A stretch of DNA of 35,532 nucleotides, taken from a virus. The notes beneath the pieces were generated by a model. It was not told the DNA's origin and ran no database searches. It saw only the letters and a program-made list of their open reading frames with translations. The stretch covers positions 1 to 35,532 of the IMG/VR virus record IMGVR_UViG_3300032087_000746; one strand, given 5' to 3'. Below, piece after piece: positions 1 through 7,968 of this stretch. Every line of letters starts with the position of its first letter. Within the stretch, counting starts at the first letter, position 1. The position numbers and the translations under genes are program-made.

Positions 1-27
1 CCCGCACCGCCCAGTGCAGTGTGTATC
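1..27. repeat. Imperfect terminal overlap, left copy
   Basis: The first 27 bases match the last 27 (35506-35532) except at positions 14, 16 and 25. The first 13 bases are identical. In both copies the minus strand reads a short peptide ending GGAG in the same frame of a virion gene. The simplest reading is that this is where a circular or circularly permuted genome was cut during assembly, with strain variants at the two ends. A true terminal repeat would be expected to be exact. Confidence 0.75.
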
Positions 28-701
28 GCCGCCTTGGCTGGATCAATCTTGCCTTCAAGCGCCAAGTCTTCGGCTGCGCTGTAAGACAAACCAAGAGCAC
101 CACCAATCGCGGCAGCTGCCTTGATGCCTTGACCAACAGGGAGCAAGGTTGTGGGATCAGCAAGAGCACCTGTGATCTCACCAATGGCCTGTGCTGTACC
201 TTCCTGTGGCTCAAAGTACGGACCATACTCCTGCATCAGATCGCGTTCACGTTTTCGCAGGATCATCTCTCTGCGCGTGTCAAAGTCAGCGTCGTTAAAG
301 CCTTCGCCGTATGCTTCTTCTGGCGGGACGTACCTGAACGTATTGAAGTCTACTTCTCCAAAGGGAGCAACGGAGCGCAGGATGTCAGTGGTGTACCCAA
401 TGAAGTTACCGGCCTTGTCGAAACCATACATGAACTGCTGCATGATATCATCAGAGCCACTGTCGATCAGCTTGTTGTCTACGATGCGGTCACCGGCAGC
501 AGCGCCTAGCTCCTGCAATCTAGCAGAAGACGCAATGTCCTGCTCAGTCAGACGCTGACCAAGATCGCGCCTGTCTTCTTCAGACGAGAATATCCTGACA
601 AGGTTATTACCAGTTACCTGATCACCGGGCTGCACCCCTAGCTCTTGAAGCCGGGGAGAAGACATGATGTTCTCAAGCGTTATGGTCTGCGCTTGCGCCA
701 T
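1..701 (-). CDS. Large internal virion protein, N-terminal part (cut by window edge)
   Basis: An open frame of 233 codons starts at ATG 699-701 with an AGGAAG ribosome site and runs off the left edge. Near the start the motif SPRLQELG recurs as SARLQELG (about residues 14-21 and 58-65). The segment from about residue 170 to the edge is Ala/Gly-rich. Joined across the window ends to the frame that stops at 33492 it gives 2715 nt, exactly 905 codons including stop, with no frameshift. Its place behind the tail genes and before the lysozyme suggests an ejected or internal virion protein, as in many podoviruses. No enzymatic motif is visible, so the function is inferred from position. Confidence 0.8.
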   Translation of the reverse strand, partial: MAQAQTITLENIMSSPRLQELGVQPGDQVTGNNLVRIFSSEEDRRDLGQRLTEQDIASSARLQELGAAAGDRIVDNKLIDSGSDDIMQQFMYGFDKAGNFIGYTTDILRSVAPFGEVDFNTFRYVPPEEAYGEGFNDADFDTRREMILRKRERDLMQEYGPYFEPQEGTAQAIGEITGALADPTTLLPVGQGIKAAAAIGGALGLSYSAAEDLALEGKIDPAKAAIHTALGGA

Positions 702-704
702 TCT

Positions 705-1820
705 TTATCTTCCTATGTTTGCAAAGGGATCGCCGCCTGTTTCTGCTTTTTGAGGCGTACCTCCTAGCCCAGCGATAGCTGCCTGTATAGCCACACTTGG
801 TGTTGCACCCGTTCGTTGCTGAATAGCTATAGCATCAAGAGCCACTCTTGATTTTATACCATCTTCGTCTATACCTTCGCCAAATCGCCGACTTAGCCAA
901 GTTGTTCCCTTTTGAGAAAATTTAGTAATTGCGTCTACAAAGGCTGGTTCAGAATCAATAGCCGCCTTAAACTCATCTACTTTAGGACCAGTAATTCCCA
1001 AAGCACGGGGAGTCGTGCCGCTCCTCTGCGCTGACAACATAGCCGCTTCTGCCCTCTGTCTGGCTATGTCTAGCTCTTCCTGCTCACGCTGTGCCTTGGC
1101 TTCAGCAGCTTCTTGGCCCTGCTGCGCAGCGGTCCTAGCAGCGGCTGCTCTGGAGAAGCTTTGGGCAAACGACTGGCCAGGTTGCAGGAACTCAGGCCGC
1201 GCAAACACCTGTAGCAGACCAGCTACGTCAACATTGCCCAACAGTGTATCAAGGAAGCTGGACTCTCTACGATCTTGGTTCTGCGACGTGGCTACTTCAC
1301 CACCCTCATTGACAGACGCAGCAGCTATTCCTGCCGGACCCATAGGCATTCTTTGGTCTAGCAAGAGTGCCTCTTCTCCTAGGTCAGTAATTGGGCTATC
1401 AACTTGAGCCAGTGCTACTGGGGGAACTAATACACGATTAGCACCTCTGAGCGCTGCTGGAAGATTAGGACCAACTGGTTTATACATCTGAGAAGCGGCA
1501 CGTTCGTTTGCTTGTAGCTTCCGCATCAGGTCATTAGACCTAGCAAAAGTTCTAGCGCCCTGCGCAGACCGCACAGCCGCGCTTGCTCCTCTAGCCGCCG
1601 GGCCAAGCAATCCTAGGATTGTAGCTATTCCAACGTCTCTGTTACTTTCCGCAGTTTCTCTTTGCGTCTGGGCGCGCATAATATCTTCGGCCCTGTCCAG
1701 AGTACGTCTCGCACGTTGAGCAGACGTTCCTTCTGGCCTTGCCATCAAACCCCGTGCTTCTGGCTGTATTAAATCTCCCAGCTGACTACCGTATGCCACA
1801 TAATCATTAAAAGATACCAT
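705..1820 (-). CDS. Putative internal virion protein, 371 aa
   Basis: This reads from ATG 1820, with AGGA seven bases upstream, to a TAA three bases before the next gene. The product is rich in Ala, Gln and Arg. It has a hydrophobic Ala/Gly stretch near residues 64-85 and a long Ala/Gln/Glu helix-prone segment near residues 220-262. These traits fit podovirus internal proteins that enter the cell envelope during DNA ejection. The context of tail genes upstream and the 904-aa virion protein downstream supports that role. I recognise no named family. A minor tail protein is the main alternative. Confidence 0.7.
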   Translation of the reverse strand: MVSFNDYVAYGSQLGDLIQPEARGLMARPEGTSAQRARRTLDRAEDIMRAQTQRETAESNRDVGIATILGLLGPAARGASAAVRSAQGARTFARSNDLMRKLQANERAASQMYKPVGPNLPAALRGANRVLVPPVALAQVDSPITDLGEEALLLDQRMPMGPAGIAAASVNEGGEVATSQNQDRRESSFLDTLLGNVDVAGLLQVFARPEFLQPGQSFAQSFSRAAAARTAAQQGQEAAEAKAQREQEELDIARQRAEAAMLSAQRSGTTPRALGITGPKVDEFKAAIDSEPAFVDAITKFSQKGTTWLSRRFGEGIDEDGIKSRVALDAIAIQQRTGATPSVAIQAAIAGLGGTPQKAETGGDPFANIGR

Positions 1821-1832
1821 GATACAATCCTG

Positions 1833-2291
1833 TTAGAGAAGAGGGTTGATTCTGCGAGGGCGTATGTTACCCTTGAGCAAAGTGTTTACCAGCTGTCCTA
1901 CTAGCTTGTTGTAGTCAACTGAGCCAGCTAAGTACGACGGTGCGGCATATGGGTACGGACGTTCGCCGGTCATGCCAGACACTCTGCCGCGCCCCATGCT
2001 TGGCAAACTGGGAGGACGAGAACCAGGAACTGGCCTAGGAGGCTCGTAATCTCCAATCTTGCCAATGGCTGTGGCAGCTTTGCCAAAGTCAAAATCTTGA
2101 CGTTCTGCAAATTCATCGTACAGTTTTTCCAACTGTACGGCAGATTGATTTATAGGCTCTCCTGTTTCAGGATCGTATTCTGCGTCTAGCCTAAGAGCAG
2201 TTAAGTTTTCAGGTGCTCCCGTGTCAGGATCGTACATAGCCTCAGAAGGGTCTACAGAACTTCCAAAAGAATTTCCAAATAGCGTACCCAT
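1833..2291 (-). CDS. Virion-region protein with internal DP(D/E)TG repeat, 152 aa
   Basis: The start is taken as ATG 2291, which shares its A with the TGA of the preceding gene and has GGAG eight bases upstream. A GTG one codon earlier is possible. Two copies of a motif of the form DP(D/E)TGxPxNxxAxxL lie at about residues 21-34 and 40-53. The middle is Pro/Arg/Gly-rich and probably extended, and the C-terminus is short and basic. It sits among internal and tail protein genes, so a structural or assembly role is likely. I do not recognise the family. Confidence 0.7.
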   Translation of the reverse strand: MGTLFGNSFGSSVDPSEAMYDPDTGAPENLTALRLDAEYDPETGEPINQSAVQLEKLYDEFAERQDFDFGKAATAIGKIGDYEPPRPVPGSRPPSLPSMGRGRVSGMTGERPYPYAAPSYLAGSVDYNKLVGQLVNTLLKGNIRPRRINPLL

Positions 2292-3601
2292 CACAACACT
2301 CCATAGTTGACCATCAGGTAACCATCAGGTCCAGTCTTGACAGCTTTGGGTTTGATCTTCTGTACCTCTTGGGCTATGACACCGTAGCTGGGCTGCTTAT
2401 TAGATTTGTCTTTCCACTCCCAAGTGTACCAGCGGATACCGTTAGCCAGCTGTCGGACAAACTTGATCTTGGTCTTCAGGCGTTTATCTGAACTGAAGAA
2501 CGGAGCAGCTGCGCCAACCAAGCCAGCAGCTTGCTGGAACATGCTAGGACCACCGGGCACAACACTACTACCAAATCCGCTACCAGTCTGCTGCATCTGT
2601 GTGCTACTGCCCAGACCGGCCAGACCACCAAACAGGTTGGCCATGGTGACCAGCTGTGCCCTGCGAGCTTCTTGATCCTGCTGTGCCAGCCGTGCTGCAT
2701 CTGCAAGCTGGGCCTGTTGCCTAGCTTCTACCTGCTGACCCATTGCCTCAAATAAGCTAGGACTGATCATTCGCGTCTGTAGCTCTTCTCGCTGAAGAGC
2801 AGCTGCTTGCTGCGCTTGGGCCATCCTCTGCGCTTCCGCCTGTGCCTGTAATGAGCCAAGCTGACTAATTTGAGCACTGGGTGCTTGAGCAAGCCCGATT
2901 TGCTGCTGAGCAATCTGACCAGCTCTACCCAAAGCTGCGGCACGTCTTTGTTCAGCCGAACCAAGAGCTTCAGCCATTTGTCGCTGAGCAAGCTCTTCTC
3001 TCTTCTGCTGCTGCATGGTCTCTAGTTCACCTAGAGCAGTAGAGCCTAGACCAAACTGCCCGGCTTGGATTGCCTGCTGCTGGGCAAGCTGCTTATCCCT
3101 CTCCGTCATCTCCCTAGCCTGCTGCGCAATGGTGCCCAGCTGTGCTTGATAGATGGGGTCTTGCATGGGGTCAGCCATCCCCCGCTGAAATTCCTGGCCA
3201 AACGCTTGGCTAAAAGACGGCATATATTGTCCAGCAGTCTGCTGCACCCCTGTCAAAAGATCACGTTGCTGTCGAACAGCGTAGTCTTGCAAAGGGTCTC
3301 GCTGAGCCAGTTGGAACTCACGACTAGCTTGTTGCTGCAACGGCAAGGCCCGTCTTGAGGCTTGAGCCGCCAGTTGACCATATTGAGACCTAGCCAGTCG
3401 AGCCTGCGCCGACTCTTGTGGCACCAACGAACCAGTAAACAGTTGAGGTGCCTGTGTAAACGTCCGCCGAACCTCTGGAAGCAGCTGCTCAATAAACGGC
3501 TCTACCGGAGCATACGGCTTGATCTCAGACGAGCCAGTGCTGGCCGATTGAACCGGCGTAGATACAACTACGGGCGGTGGTGACTTAAAAGGATTGCCCA
3601 T
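2291..3601 (-). CDS. Gln/Ala-rich virion protein with C-terminal S74 chaperone domain
   Basis: A 436-aa product starts at ATG 3601 with GAGG seven bases upstream. Residues from about 60 to 310 are very rich in Gln, Ala, Arg and Leu and look largely helical, followed by a Gly/Ser linker. From about residue 370 the sequence matches the intramolecular chaperone (peptidase S74) family: SSDKRLK, then IRWYTWEW, then YGVIAQEV. The family's Ser-Asp dyad would be S371-D372, where self-cleavage follows trimer folding. Such domains usually end tail spikes or fibres, so finding one on a helical Gln-rich protein is notable. The tail fibre at 11144-13513 carries a second S74 domain. Confidence 0.8.
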   Translation of the reverse strand: MGNPFKSPPPVVVSTPVQSASTGSSEIKPYAPVEPFIEQLLPEVRRTFTQAPQLFTGSLVPQESAQARLARSQYGQLAAQASRRALPLQQQASREFQLAQRDPLQDYAVRQQRDLLTGVQQTAGQYMPSFSQAFGQEFQRGMADPMQDPIYQAQLGTIAQQAREMTERDKQLAQQQAIQAGQFGLGSTALGELETMQQQKREELAQRQMAEALGSAEQRRAAALGRAGQIAQQQIGLAQAPSAQISQLGSLQAQAEAQRMAQAQQAAALQREELQTRMISPSLFEAMGQQVEARQQAQLADAARLAQQDQEARRAQLVTMANLFGGLAGLGSSTQMQQTGSGFGSSVVPGGPSMFQQAAGLVGAAAPFFSSDKRLKTKIKFVRQLANGIRWYTWEWKDKSNKQPSYGVIAQEVQKIKPKAVKTGPDGYLMVNYGVL

Positions 3602-3602
3602 T

Positions 3603-4100
3603 TTATAACCTCTTTACAATAGTTACATTTTTAAGTTCATAGCCCATAGGACCAAATCTCCGTTCCCAGCCTTTTCTTCCCGGTATCTCTACAAACTTAG
3701 CGCCTTGCTTTCTGTAGTAGTCCTCAACGGCTGGCATCATTGTTTCAAAGTGAAACTTACCTGCGGTAGCTTCTGATATAATCCCTGTCTGATCAGGGTA
3801 GTCTGCAATCCCTACCAAAAAACATCCAACTATTTCTTCATCCTGTACTGAAACCCACAAGTCGCTATAGCCAGACATAAACTTCTTTAGCAGGTACTCG
3901 GCGGTAAAGTATCCATCATTGTTGCTTCGCGTTACAGACTGAGAAACAAAATCGAGACACTTTGCCAGCTTTGCATATATCTGTGGGTGAGCACTGTTGA
4001 GCTTTTTATAACTTAGTCCATGCTCCAGCGGCGTTGTAAAAGTATATTCCTTCTCCGCTTCCGGGGTCCCAGTTAGTGCCATCAGCATATCGTATATCAC
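3603..4100 (-). CDS. GNAT-like acetyltransferase-fold protein
   Basis: The product of up to 165 aa ends in a segment typical of phage GNAT-like proteins: a hydrophobic strand (VGCFLVGIA), an amphipathic helix, then KFVEIPGRKGWERRF and a Gly-Tyr pair before the last strand. No clear acetyl-CoA Q/RxxGxG/A loop is visible, so activity is doubtful. The longest frame begins at GTG 4100, while ATG codons at 4088 and 4082 are possible. All of these overlap the preceding gene by 77-95 nt, more than elsewhere in this genome. Related proteins sit in podovirus tail gene clusters, but their role is unknown to me. Confidence 0.65.
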   Translation of the reverse strand: MIYDMLMALTGTPEAEKEYTFTTPLEHGLSYKKLNSAHPQIYAKLAKCLDFVSQSVTRSNNDGYFTAEYLLKKFMSGYSDLWVSVQDEEIVGCFLVGIADYPDQTGIISEATAGKFHFETMMPAVEDYYRKQGAKFVEIPGRKGWERRFGPMGYELKNVTIVKRL

Positions 4101-4266
4101 CCTGTTGTGGTTTTGTTGGCGCTACGTTCTGAACGTCTAGGTGTCCGTCTCTTACTAGCTCTAGGACCGTTCTGATTTCTTGAAACATCTCGTCTAGAAA
4201 ACGAGGAAGGTCTTGTGGATCACTTGGTGCAAGTGTTGGATCAAACCTTAAAAACTCTCTGCTCAT
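4006..4266 (-). CDS. Small conserved tail-region protein, 86 aa
   Basis: This starts at ATG 4266, overlapping the stop of the nozzle-like gene by four bases (ATGA). The N-terminal half is helical and acidic. The C-terminal half has a Gly/Trp/Tyr pattern (TNWDPGSGEGIYFYN, then AGAWTKL) that looks like a small beta structure. Its position next to the nozzle protein suggests a tail assembly or tail-tip component. Function is not established. Confidence 0.7.
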   Translation of the reverse strand: MSREFLRFDPTLAPSDPQDLPRFLDEMFQEIRTVLELVRDGHLDVQNVAPTKPQQGDIRYADGTNWDPGSGEGIYFYNAAGAWTKL

Positions 4267-5834
4267 CGGTCAGACACAACCTCTGCTTCTACGGCGTATC
4301 CAGACAACCTGAACTGGCTGGCAGCTTGGCTTTCAATCTTGATCGCCATATATCTGCCACGTACCCTACAGTCTACCTTTGAGTCTGTGCCTATCTCAAA
4401 CGCCACAGGGTCGTTATAAGACACACCTTGGAACGGTTGTAGCTCAGAGCCAATGCTGATGTTCACCGTGCCAGTACCTTCGATCCTGGGATAGACACGG
4501 GTGATCGACTTAACCGCATCAGTGCGGCCAGCCGACAAACCAACGCGCTCTAGTCGCGTTATAAAGTTAGTGCCATCAAACGTGGTGCCACTGTCTGCCA
4601 AGTACAGCTTTGTATCATTTGTGCCGCACATCAGCAGCGAGTCAATGGCCGGGTTGTATTCCTGCTGCGCCCATGCCAAGGTACTGTTATTCCATGTGCT
4701 GGACGATGCTGTCCATGTGTTGGTCAGTTCAGGATTGACCAGACCCTTGGCAATGAAATTGACATTGGGAAGGTCACGGAAGGTCCAAGTGTTTTCTCTG
4801 TAGTTCCAGATCAGGGCAGCATTTGGGAAACCATTAGTAGCTCCCGTCTGTGGGAAACAAATCCAGACTTCGTTTTTGAGCTTGTTATGCGCCAAGAACG
4901 TCTTGTAATAGTACGTGGAGTCGATCTCGGAGAACAGGAATGTCTTGACCGTGTCGTCAATAACGCTCCTGATAGAGTTACCGTTATGTACCATCACGTC
5001 GTTGGTAGACATCATCACGTGTCTGCCATCTCCAAGGTCAACCACTGCGTTCTTGGCAAACAGGCCAGTGTCTTTGAACTTCTCTCGAATGTTAAACGTG
5101 AACGCACCACCTACGTAGTTCATGCCGTAGACGCTGTCTTCTTTGTAGATGATCAACTCGTTTCCAAGTTGAACACCATTGAGCACATGACCCTTGGTAC
5201 CAATCAGTGAAGTCTCCGCTGACTCACTGGCTGTGCTGGCAGTGTTCCAAGTGTTTGCACCATTAGTAGCTGCACCGGCTGGGATTGCATCGCTCCACCG
5301 GATGGTAAACGGTTTCTCAACGCTGCTGTCTGTCAGGTTCAGTGCAACCAAGTGGTTTCTAAATGGCACAATTGTCTTACAACGCAGTGTAGACGGCCAG
5401 TCAGGCAAATCAGTAAACAGTGAGCCAGCTTGGGTAAAGCTCTGGGGAACATCTAAGCCATTGGTGCAGACTAGTACGCCACCTAGTACACCACCCTGCC
5501 AGTTGTTTTCGGTTCCTGAAAGCGTTGTATAAGACCCACTAGACCGTGTGACAGTGCTGTGCGTAACACCGCTGATTTTATATAGCTCAGTCAGGCCACC
5601 GTATATCCACAGGTTGGTAGAACCCTGTAGCCAGCTGATAGCCCAATAGGGAGCAGCGGTGGGAGTACCCAGGACAGAAGTGTGTCCAAGTATCTTACCA
5701 GCTTTGCCATCTAGGAAGCGAGCGTTCTGAACATCGCTGAAAAACGTAGGAGGCATGTCATACGGTGACAAATCCTTGTTTAGCGAAAAGCTGCTCTGTG
5801 GTGCTGCTACTACGTTAAAAAGTTCTTTTGCCAT
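4263..5834 (-). CDS. Tail nozzle/stabilisation protein, P22 gp10-like or tail tubular B-like
   Basis: A 523-aa beta-rich protein starts at ATG 5834. Repeated strands with Trp and Gly, such as LWIYGG, VLVCTNG, NHLVALNL, LIIYKEDSVYGM and ALIWNYRENTWTFRD, give the look of a beta-propeller-like nozzle. Those motifs and its length fit the podovirus stabilisation (gp10-like) or nozzle proteins, which close the portal channel and carry the fibres. The adaptor gene and a 48-aa gene lie just upstream, the usual order in this kind of head-tail module. It is almost certainly part of the tail. The choice between gp10-like and TTB-like is less certain. Confidence 0.78.
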   Translation of the reverse strand: MAKELFNVVAAPQSSFSLNKDLSPYDMPPTFFSDVQNARFLDGKAGKILGHTSVLGTPTAAPYWAISWLQGSTNLWIYGGLTELYKISGVTHSTVTRSSGSYTTLSGTENNWQGGVLGGVLVCTNGLDVPQSFTQAGSLFTDLPDWPSTLRCKTIVPFRNHLVALNLTDSSVEKPFTIRWSDAIPAGAATNGANTWNTASTASESAETSLIGTKGHVLNGVQLGNELIIYKEDSVYGMNYVGGAFTFNIREKFKDTGLFAKNAVVDLGDGRHVMMSTNDVMVHNGNSIRSVIDDTVKTFLFSEIDSTYYYKTFLAHNKLKNEVWICFPQTGATNGFPNAALIWNYRENTWTFRDLPNVNFIAKGLVNPELTNTWTASSSTWNNSTLAWAQQEYNPAIDSLLMCGTNDTKLYLADSGTTFDGTNFITRLERVGLSAGRTDAVKSITRVYPRIEGTGTVNISIGSELQPFQGVSYNDPVAFEIGTDSKVDCRVRGRYMAIKIESQAASQFRLSGYAVEAEVVSDR

Positions 5835-5980
5835 TAACCAGAGCCAGTCTCTGTCTGTTCAGTCCATTCGGTGGAGAGAAACTCCTGCAAAGCTAGAGTA
5901 TTAATACTATCCTCCGTCAAAATGTTGCCGCCATCTTCTTTGACTAAGCAAAATTTTTCTAGTACCCAATTGGTAGGCAT
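5834..5980 (-). CDS. Small acidic protein, 48 aa, between adaptor and nozzle genes
   Basis: ATG 5980 follows directly after the TAA of the adaptor gene, and its own TAA shares one base with the ATG of the nozzle gene (TAATG). The tight coupling on both sides supports real translation. The peptide starts MPTNWVLEKFCLVKEDGG and has an acidic, Thr-rich C-terminus. No family is recognised. Confidence 0.65.
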   Translation of the reverse strand: MPTNWVLEKFCLVKEDGGNILTEDSINTLALQEFLSTEWTEQTETGSG

Positions 5981-6631
5981 TTATGCACCTCTGCGGACAA
6001 GCGAGCCGGGATCACCCTGTACGCTCATGGTCATCACTGTGCCACCGTATCGTGCAGATTCCTCAGACTTCTTGATGTCGTCCATGGCTTTCTGAAAAAT
6101 ACCACCAAACCGTTGTAGCTGCTCTGTGTCATTCAAATAGATAGCACCTTCCATGCAAGCGCCAAACAGATACAGGTCAGGAAATTCTACCAAGATGTTA
6201 TTGGTAACCACGCTGTCAGACAGTGGGTTCAGTTTGCCAAAGTAGTTGATGCTCACAGTATATGCAGCATCTGGAGTTGGTGAGAGCTTAAACGTCTTTC
6301 CAATGTTAGTATAGGCTCGCGGAAAACCACTGGACGTTGCACCATACTCTCTGCTGAGCGACTCAGGAGATAGATAAGACAGAGCATAGCTGGAAGACGT
6401 GGTGTCATAGGTTATGTTCCGTAGCTCAATTAGATCGTCTGGCAGATCATAGAAGGCTGTACCAGACGTGGTAGTTGTCTGCGCTCTAGTCACGTTTGCA
6501 CGGATGCGCAGTTCCCTGTTCAAACGGTTCTCAGTAAGCGTGATGAAATCAGGAATGACACTGGTAAGGTCATCCCTGTTCAGGTAGTTGGCTACGCTGG
6601 TCTTCAGCTCTGAGTACGTTGAAAGGCTCAT
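5981..6631 (-). CDS. Head-tail adaptor (SU10 adaptor-like / gp4-like connector)
   Basis: The 216-aa product begins MSLSTYSELKTSVANYLNRDD, then shows a helix with LTENRLNRELR, a beta segment YDLPDDLIELRNI and later helices with LYLFGACMEGAIYLND. This pattern is characteristic of phage adaptor proteins that bind under the portal ring and join it to the tail nozzle. Its position between capsid and nozzle genes agrees. The start at ATG 6631 overlaps the stop of the preceding gene by one base, so the genes are probably translated together. Confidence 0.8.
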   Translation of the reverse strand: MSLSTYSELKTSVANYLNRDDLTSVIPDFITLTENRLNRELRIRANVTRAQTTTTSGTAFYDLPDDLIELRNITYDTTSSSYALSYLSPESLSREYGATSSGFPRAYTNIGKTFKLSPTPDAAYTVSINYFGKLNPLSDSVVTNNILVEFPDLYLFGACMEGAIYLNDTEQLQRFGGIFQKAMDDIKKSEESARYGGTVMTMSVQGDPGSLVRRGA

Positions 6632-6939
6632 TACAGATGGCTCTCATGTGTGCGAAGGAACCTGTTTTCAGGATCGTTCAGCAGTTGTTTAATCTTGGGC
6701 CAGTCATTCTTGTTCATGATATCGACGCCAAGTTCACGCTTCCATTTCTCAATGACAACCAACGGAATGCTGGCAACCTTGCGCATACCGGCAACATTGT
6801 CTCCGATGCCGTACATTGAGTCACCGTTGATCTCTTTCTTGTTAAGCTCCAGCAGAGGCTCAACGTCCTGCACATTCTGGAGAATAACTTTGTCTTCGTT
6901 GTGATCGTAGCGAAACTTGGTTTTGATAGGGTCGTTCAT
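6631..6939 (-). CDS. Conserved protein downstream of the capsid gene, 102 aa
   Basis: The start is ATG 6939, with AGAGGTT upstream, after the hairpin that follows the capsid gene. The product is hydrophilic. A central segment reads GDSMYGIGDNVAGMRKVASIP, and a helical C-terminal part is rich in Asn, Lys and Leu. Between capsid and adaptor it could be a head-completion protein, but no motif proves it. The hairpin upstream would lower its expression relative to the capsid protein. Confidence 0.7.
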   Translation of the reverse strand: MNDPIKTKFRYDHNEDKVILQNVQDVEPLLELNKKEINGDSMYGIGDNVAGMRKVASIPLVVIEKWKRELGVDIMNKNDWPKIKQLLNDPENRFLRTHESHL

Positions 6940-6949
6940 GATAACCTCT

Positions 6950-6985
6950 TGTTAAAGTGGGGGAGAGCACGTGGCCCTCCCCCTT
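6950..6985 (-). terminator. Hairpin after the capsid gene
   Basis: A perfect seven-base stem (GGGGGAG at 6959-6965 with CTCCCCC at 6977-6983) lies just beyond the capsid stop codon. On the minus strand it is followed by ACTTTAAC, only a weak U-tract. It probably causes partial termination or protects the 3' end of capsid mRNA, so capsid protein is made in excess over downstream proteins. Confidence 0.65.
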
Positions 6986-6990
6986 GTGGC

Positions 6991-7947
6991 TTACGACAGG
7001 TCGTAGACCGCACCGAGCGCCTTCTCGTTCTTACAAACGAGAGTGTACTCGGCGATGATCGCACGCTGTTCGCCGTCAGACGTGCTGGCAACTTCGCGCT
7101 GGAAGAACGGACGCAGATAAGCCACGCCGTAGTATTCCGGATCGAGAAGCCATACATCGCGAGAACGCTGGAAGCGGTTAGGAACAACCGCCATCTCACC
7201 GAAATCGCTGACGTACACGTCCATGCCGCCAATGATGCGCTGGTCAGCAACGTCGTTGAAGTTGCTAACGCCCGACGCTCCACCAACACCAACGAAGCTG
7301 GAGAAGGTCTGCTTCTGCGCAGGAGCCATCATCAGATACTTGATGTCAGCGCCTTCGTCATAAGCGGACAGGATCGCCGCCTTGAGCAGAGCTTCCGTGA
7401 ACGTCCGGGTCGTACCATCGGTACGCGCCGCAGCGCCCGCACCAGCACCGTTGGCACCGTCAGCTGCCTTGGAAATGTTGGTGTTGACCCACGTGGTCAG
7501 GGAGCCGAGCTTACGCACGGTGCTGTCAGCAGCCATCGCAGCTTTGGCCTGGTTAACACCAACCATCGCACGTTCCATGTCACGTTTCAGTTCCTTGGAA
7601 CGCTTGGACATCTGGTACGCCAGTTCTTCCCGACGACCCGCCTTGCTGACGGCATCAAGAGTACCGGAGACCAGCGTGGTTTTCAGGCTGATCTGGCAGA
7701 TGTTGCCAACGCGAGTCGTAGCAGCCGGTTCAGCAGCCGTCAGAGTCGCGCCTTCTTCGTTGAAGTTGTCGCCAGCCGCTGCCAGAGCGTCGGTCTGCCA
7801 TTCGTGGTTAACTGCAATCGCGTCCATGCGACCGCCCATTGACATGAACGGCGTATCCGTCGGCGAAATATCGTAGATCACGTTCTCCAAGTCTTCACGA
7901 AGACCGGCAGAGGAGTACGTGACGTAGACACCAGTAGGCTGTGCCAT
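6991..7947 (-). CDS. Major capsid protein, SU10/DUF5309-type HK97 fold
   Basis: The 318-aa product starts MAQPTGVYVTYSSAGLREDL, followed by ISPTDTPFMSM, a pattern I recognise from the DUF5309/SU10 capsid family. The C-terminal part includes GGMDVYVSDFG and YLRPFFQREVA. It forms the shell of the head together with the scaffold gene just upstream. The ribosome site AAGGAGGGA, seven bases before the ATG, is the strongest seen in the window, and a terminator-like hairpin follows. Base composition is more GC-rich than in the neighbours, with regular use of C/G-ending codons, as expected for a very highly expressed gene. A Gly/Ala-rich loop lies near residues 162-175. Confidence 0.92.
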   Translation of the reverse strand: MAQPTGVYVTYSSAGLREDLENVIYDISPTDTPFMSMGGRMDAIAVNHEWQTDALAAAGDNFNEEGATLTAAEPAATTRVGNICQISLKTTLVSGTLDAVSKAGRREELAYQMSKRSKELKRDMERAMVGVNQAKAAMAADSTVRKLGSLTTWVNTNISKAADGANGAGAGAAARTDGTTRTFTEALLKAAILSAYDEGADIKYLMMAPAQKQTFSSFVGVGGASGVSNFNDVADQRIIGGMDVYVSDFGEMAVVPNRFQRSRDVWLLDPEYYGVAYLRPFFQREVASTSDGEQRAIIAEYTLVCKNEKALGAVYDLS

Positions 7948-7968
7948 GTGTAGTCCCTCCTTATAGGG

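Noticed and set aside
6901-7842. A 313-codon plus-strand open frame opposite the capsid gene
   Set aside because: It is a shadow of the strongly biased capsid coding sequence. It has no ribosome site and no recognisable motif, and it crosses the capsid stop and hairpin.
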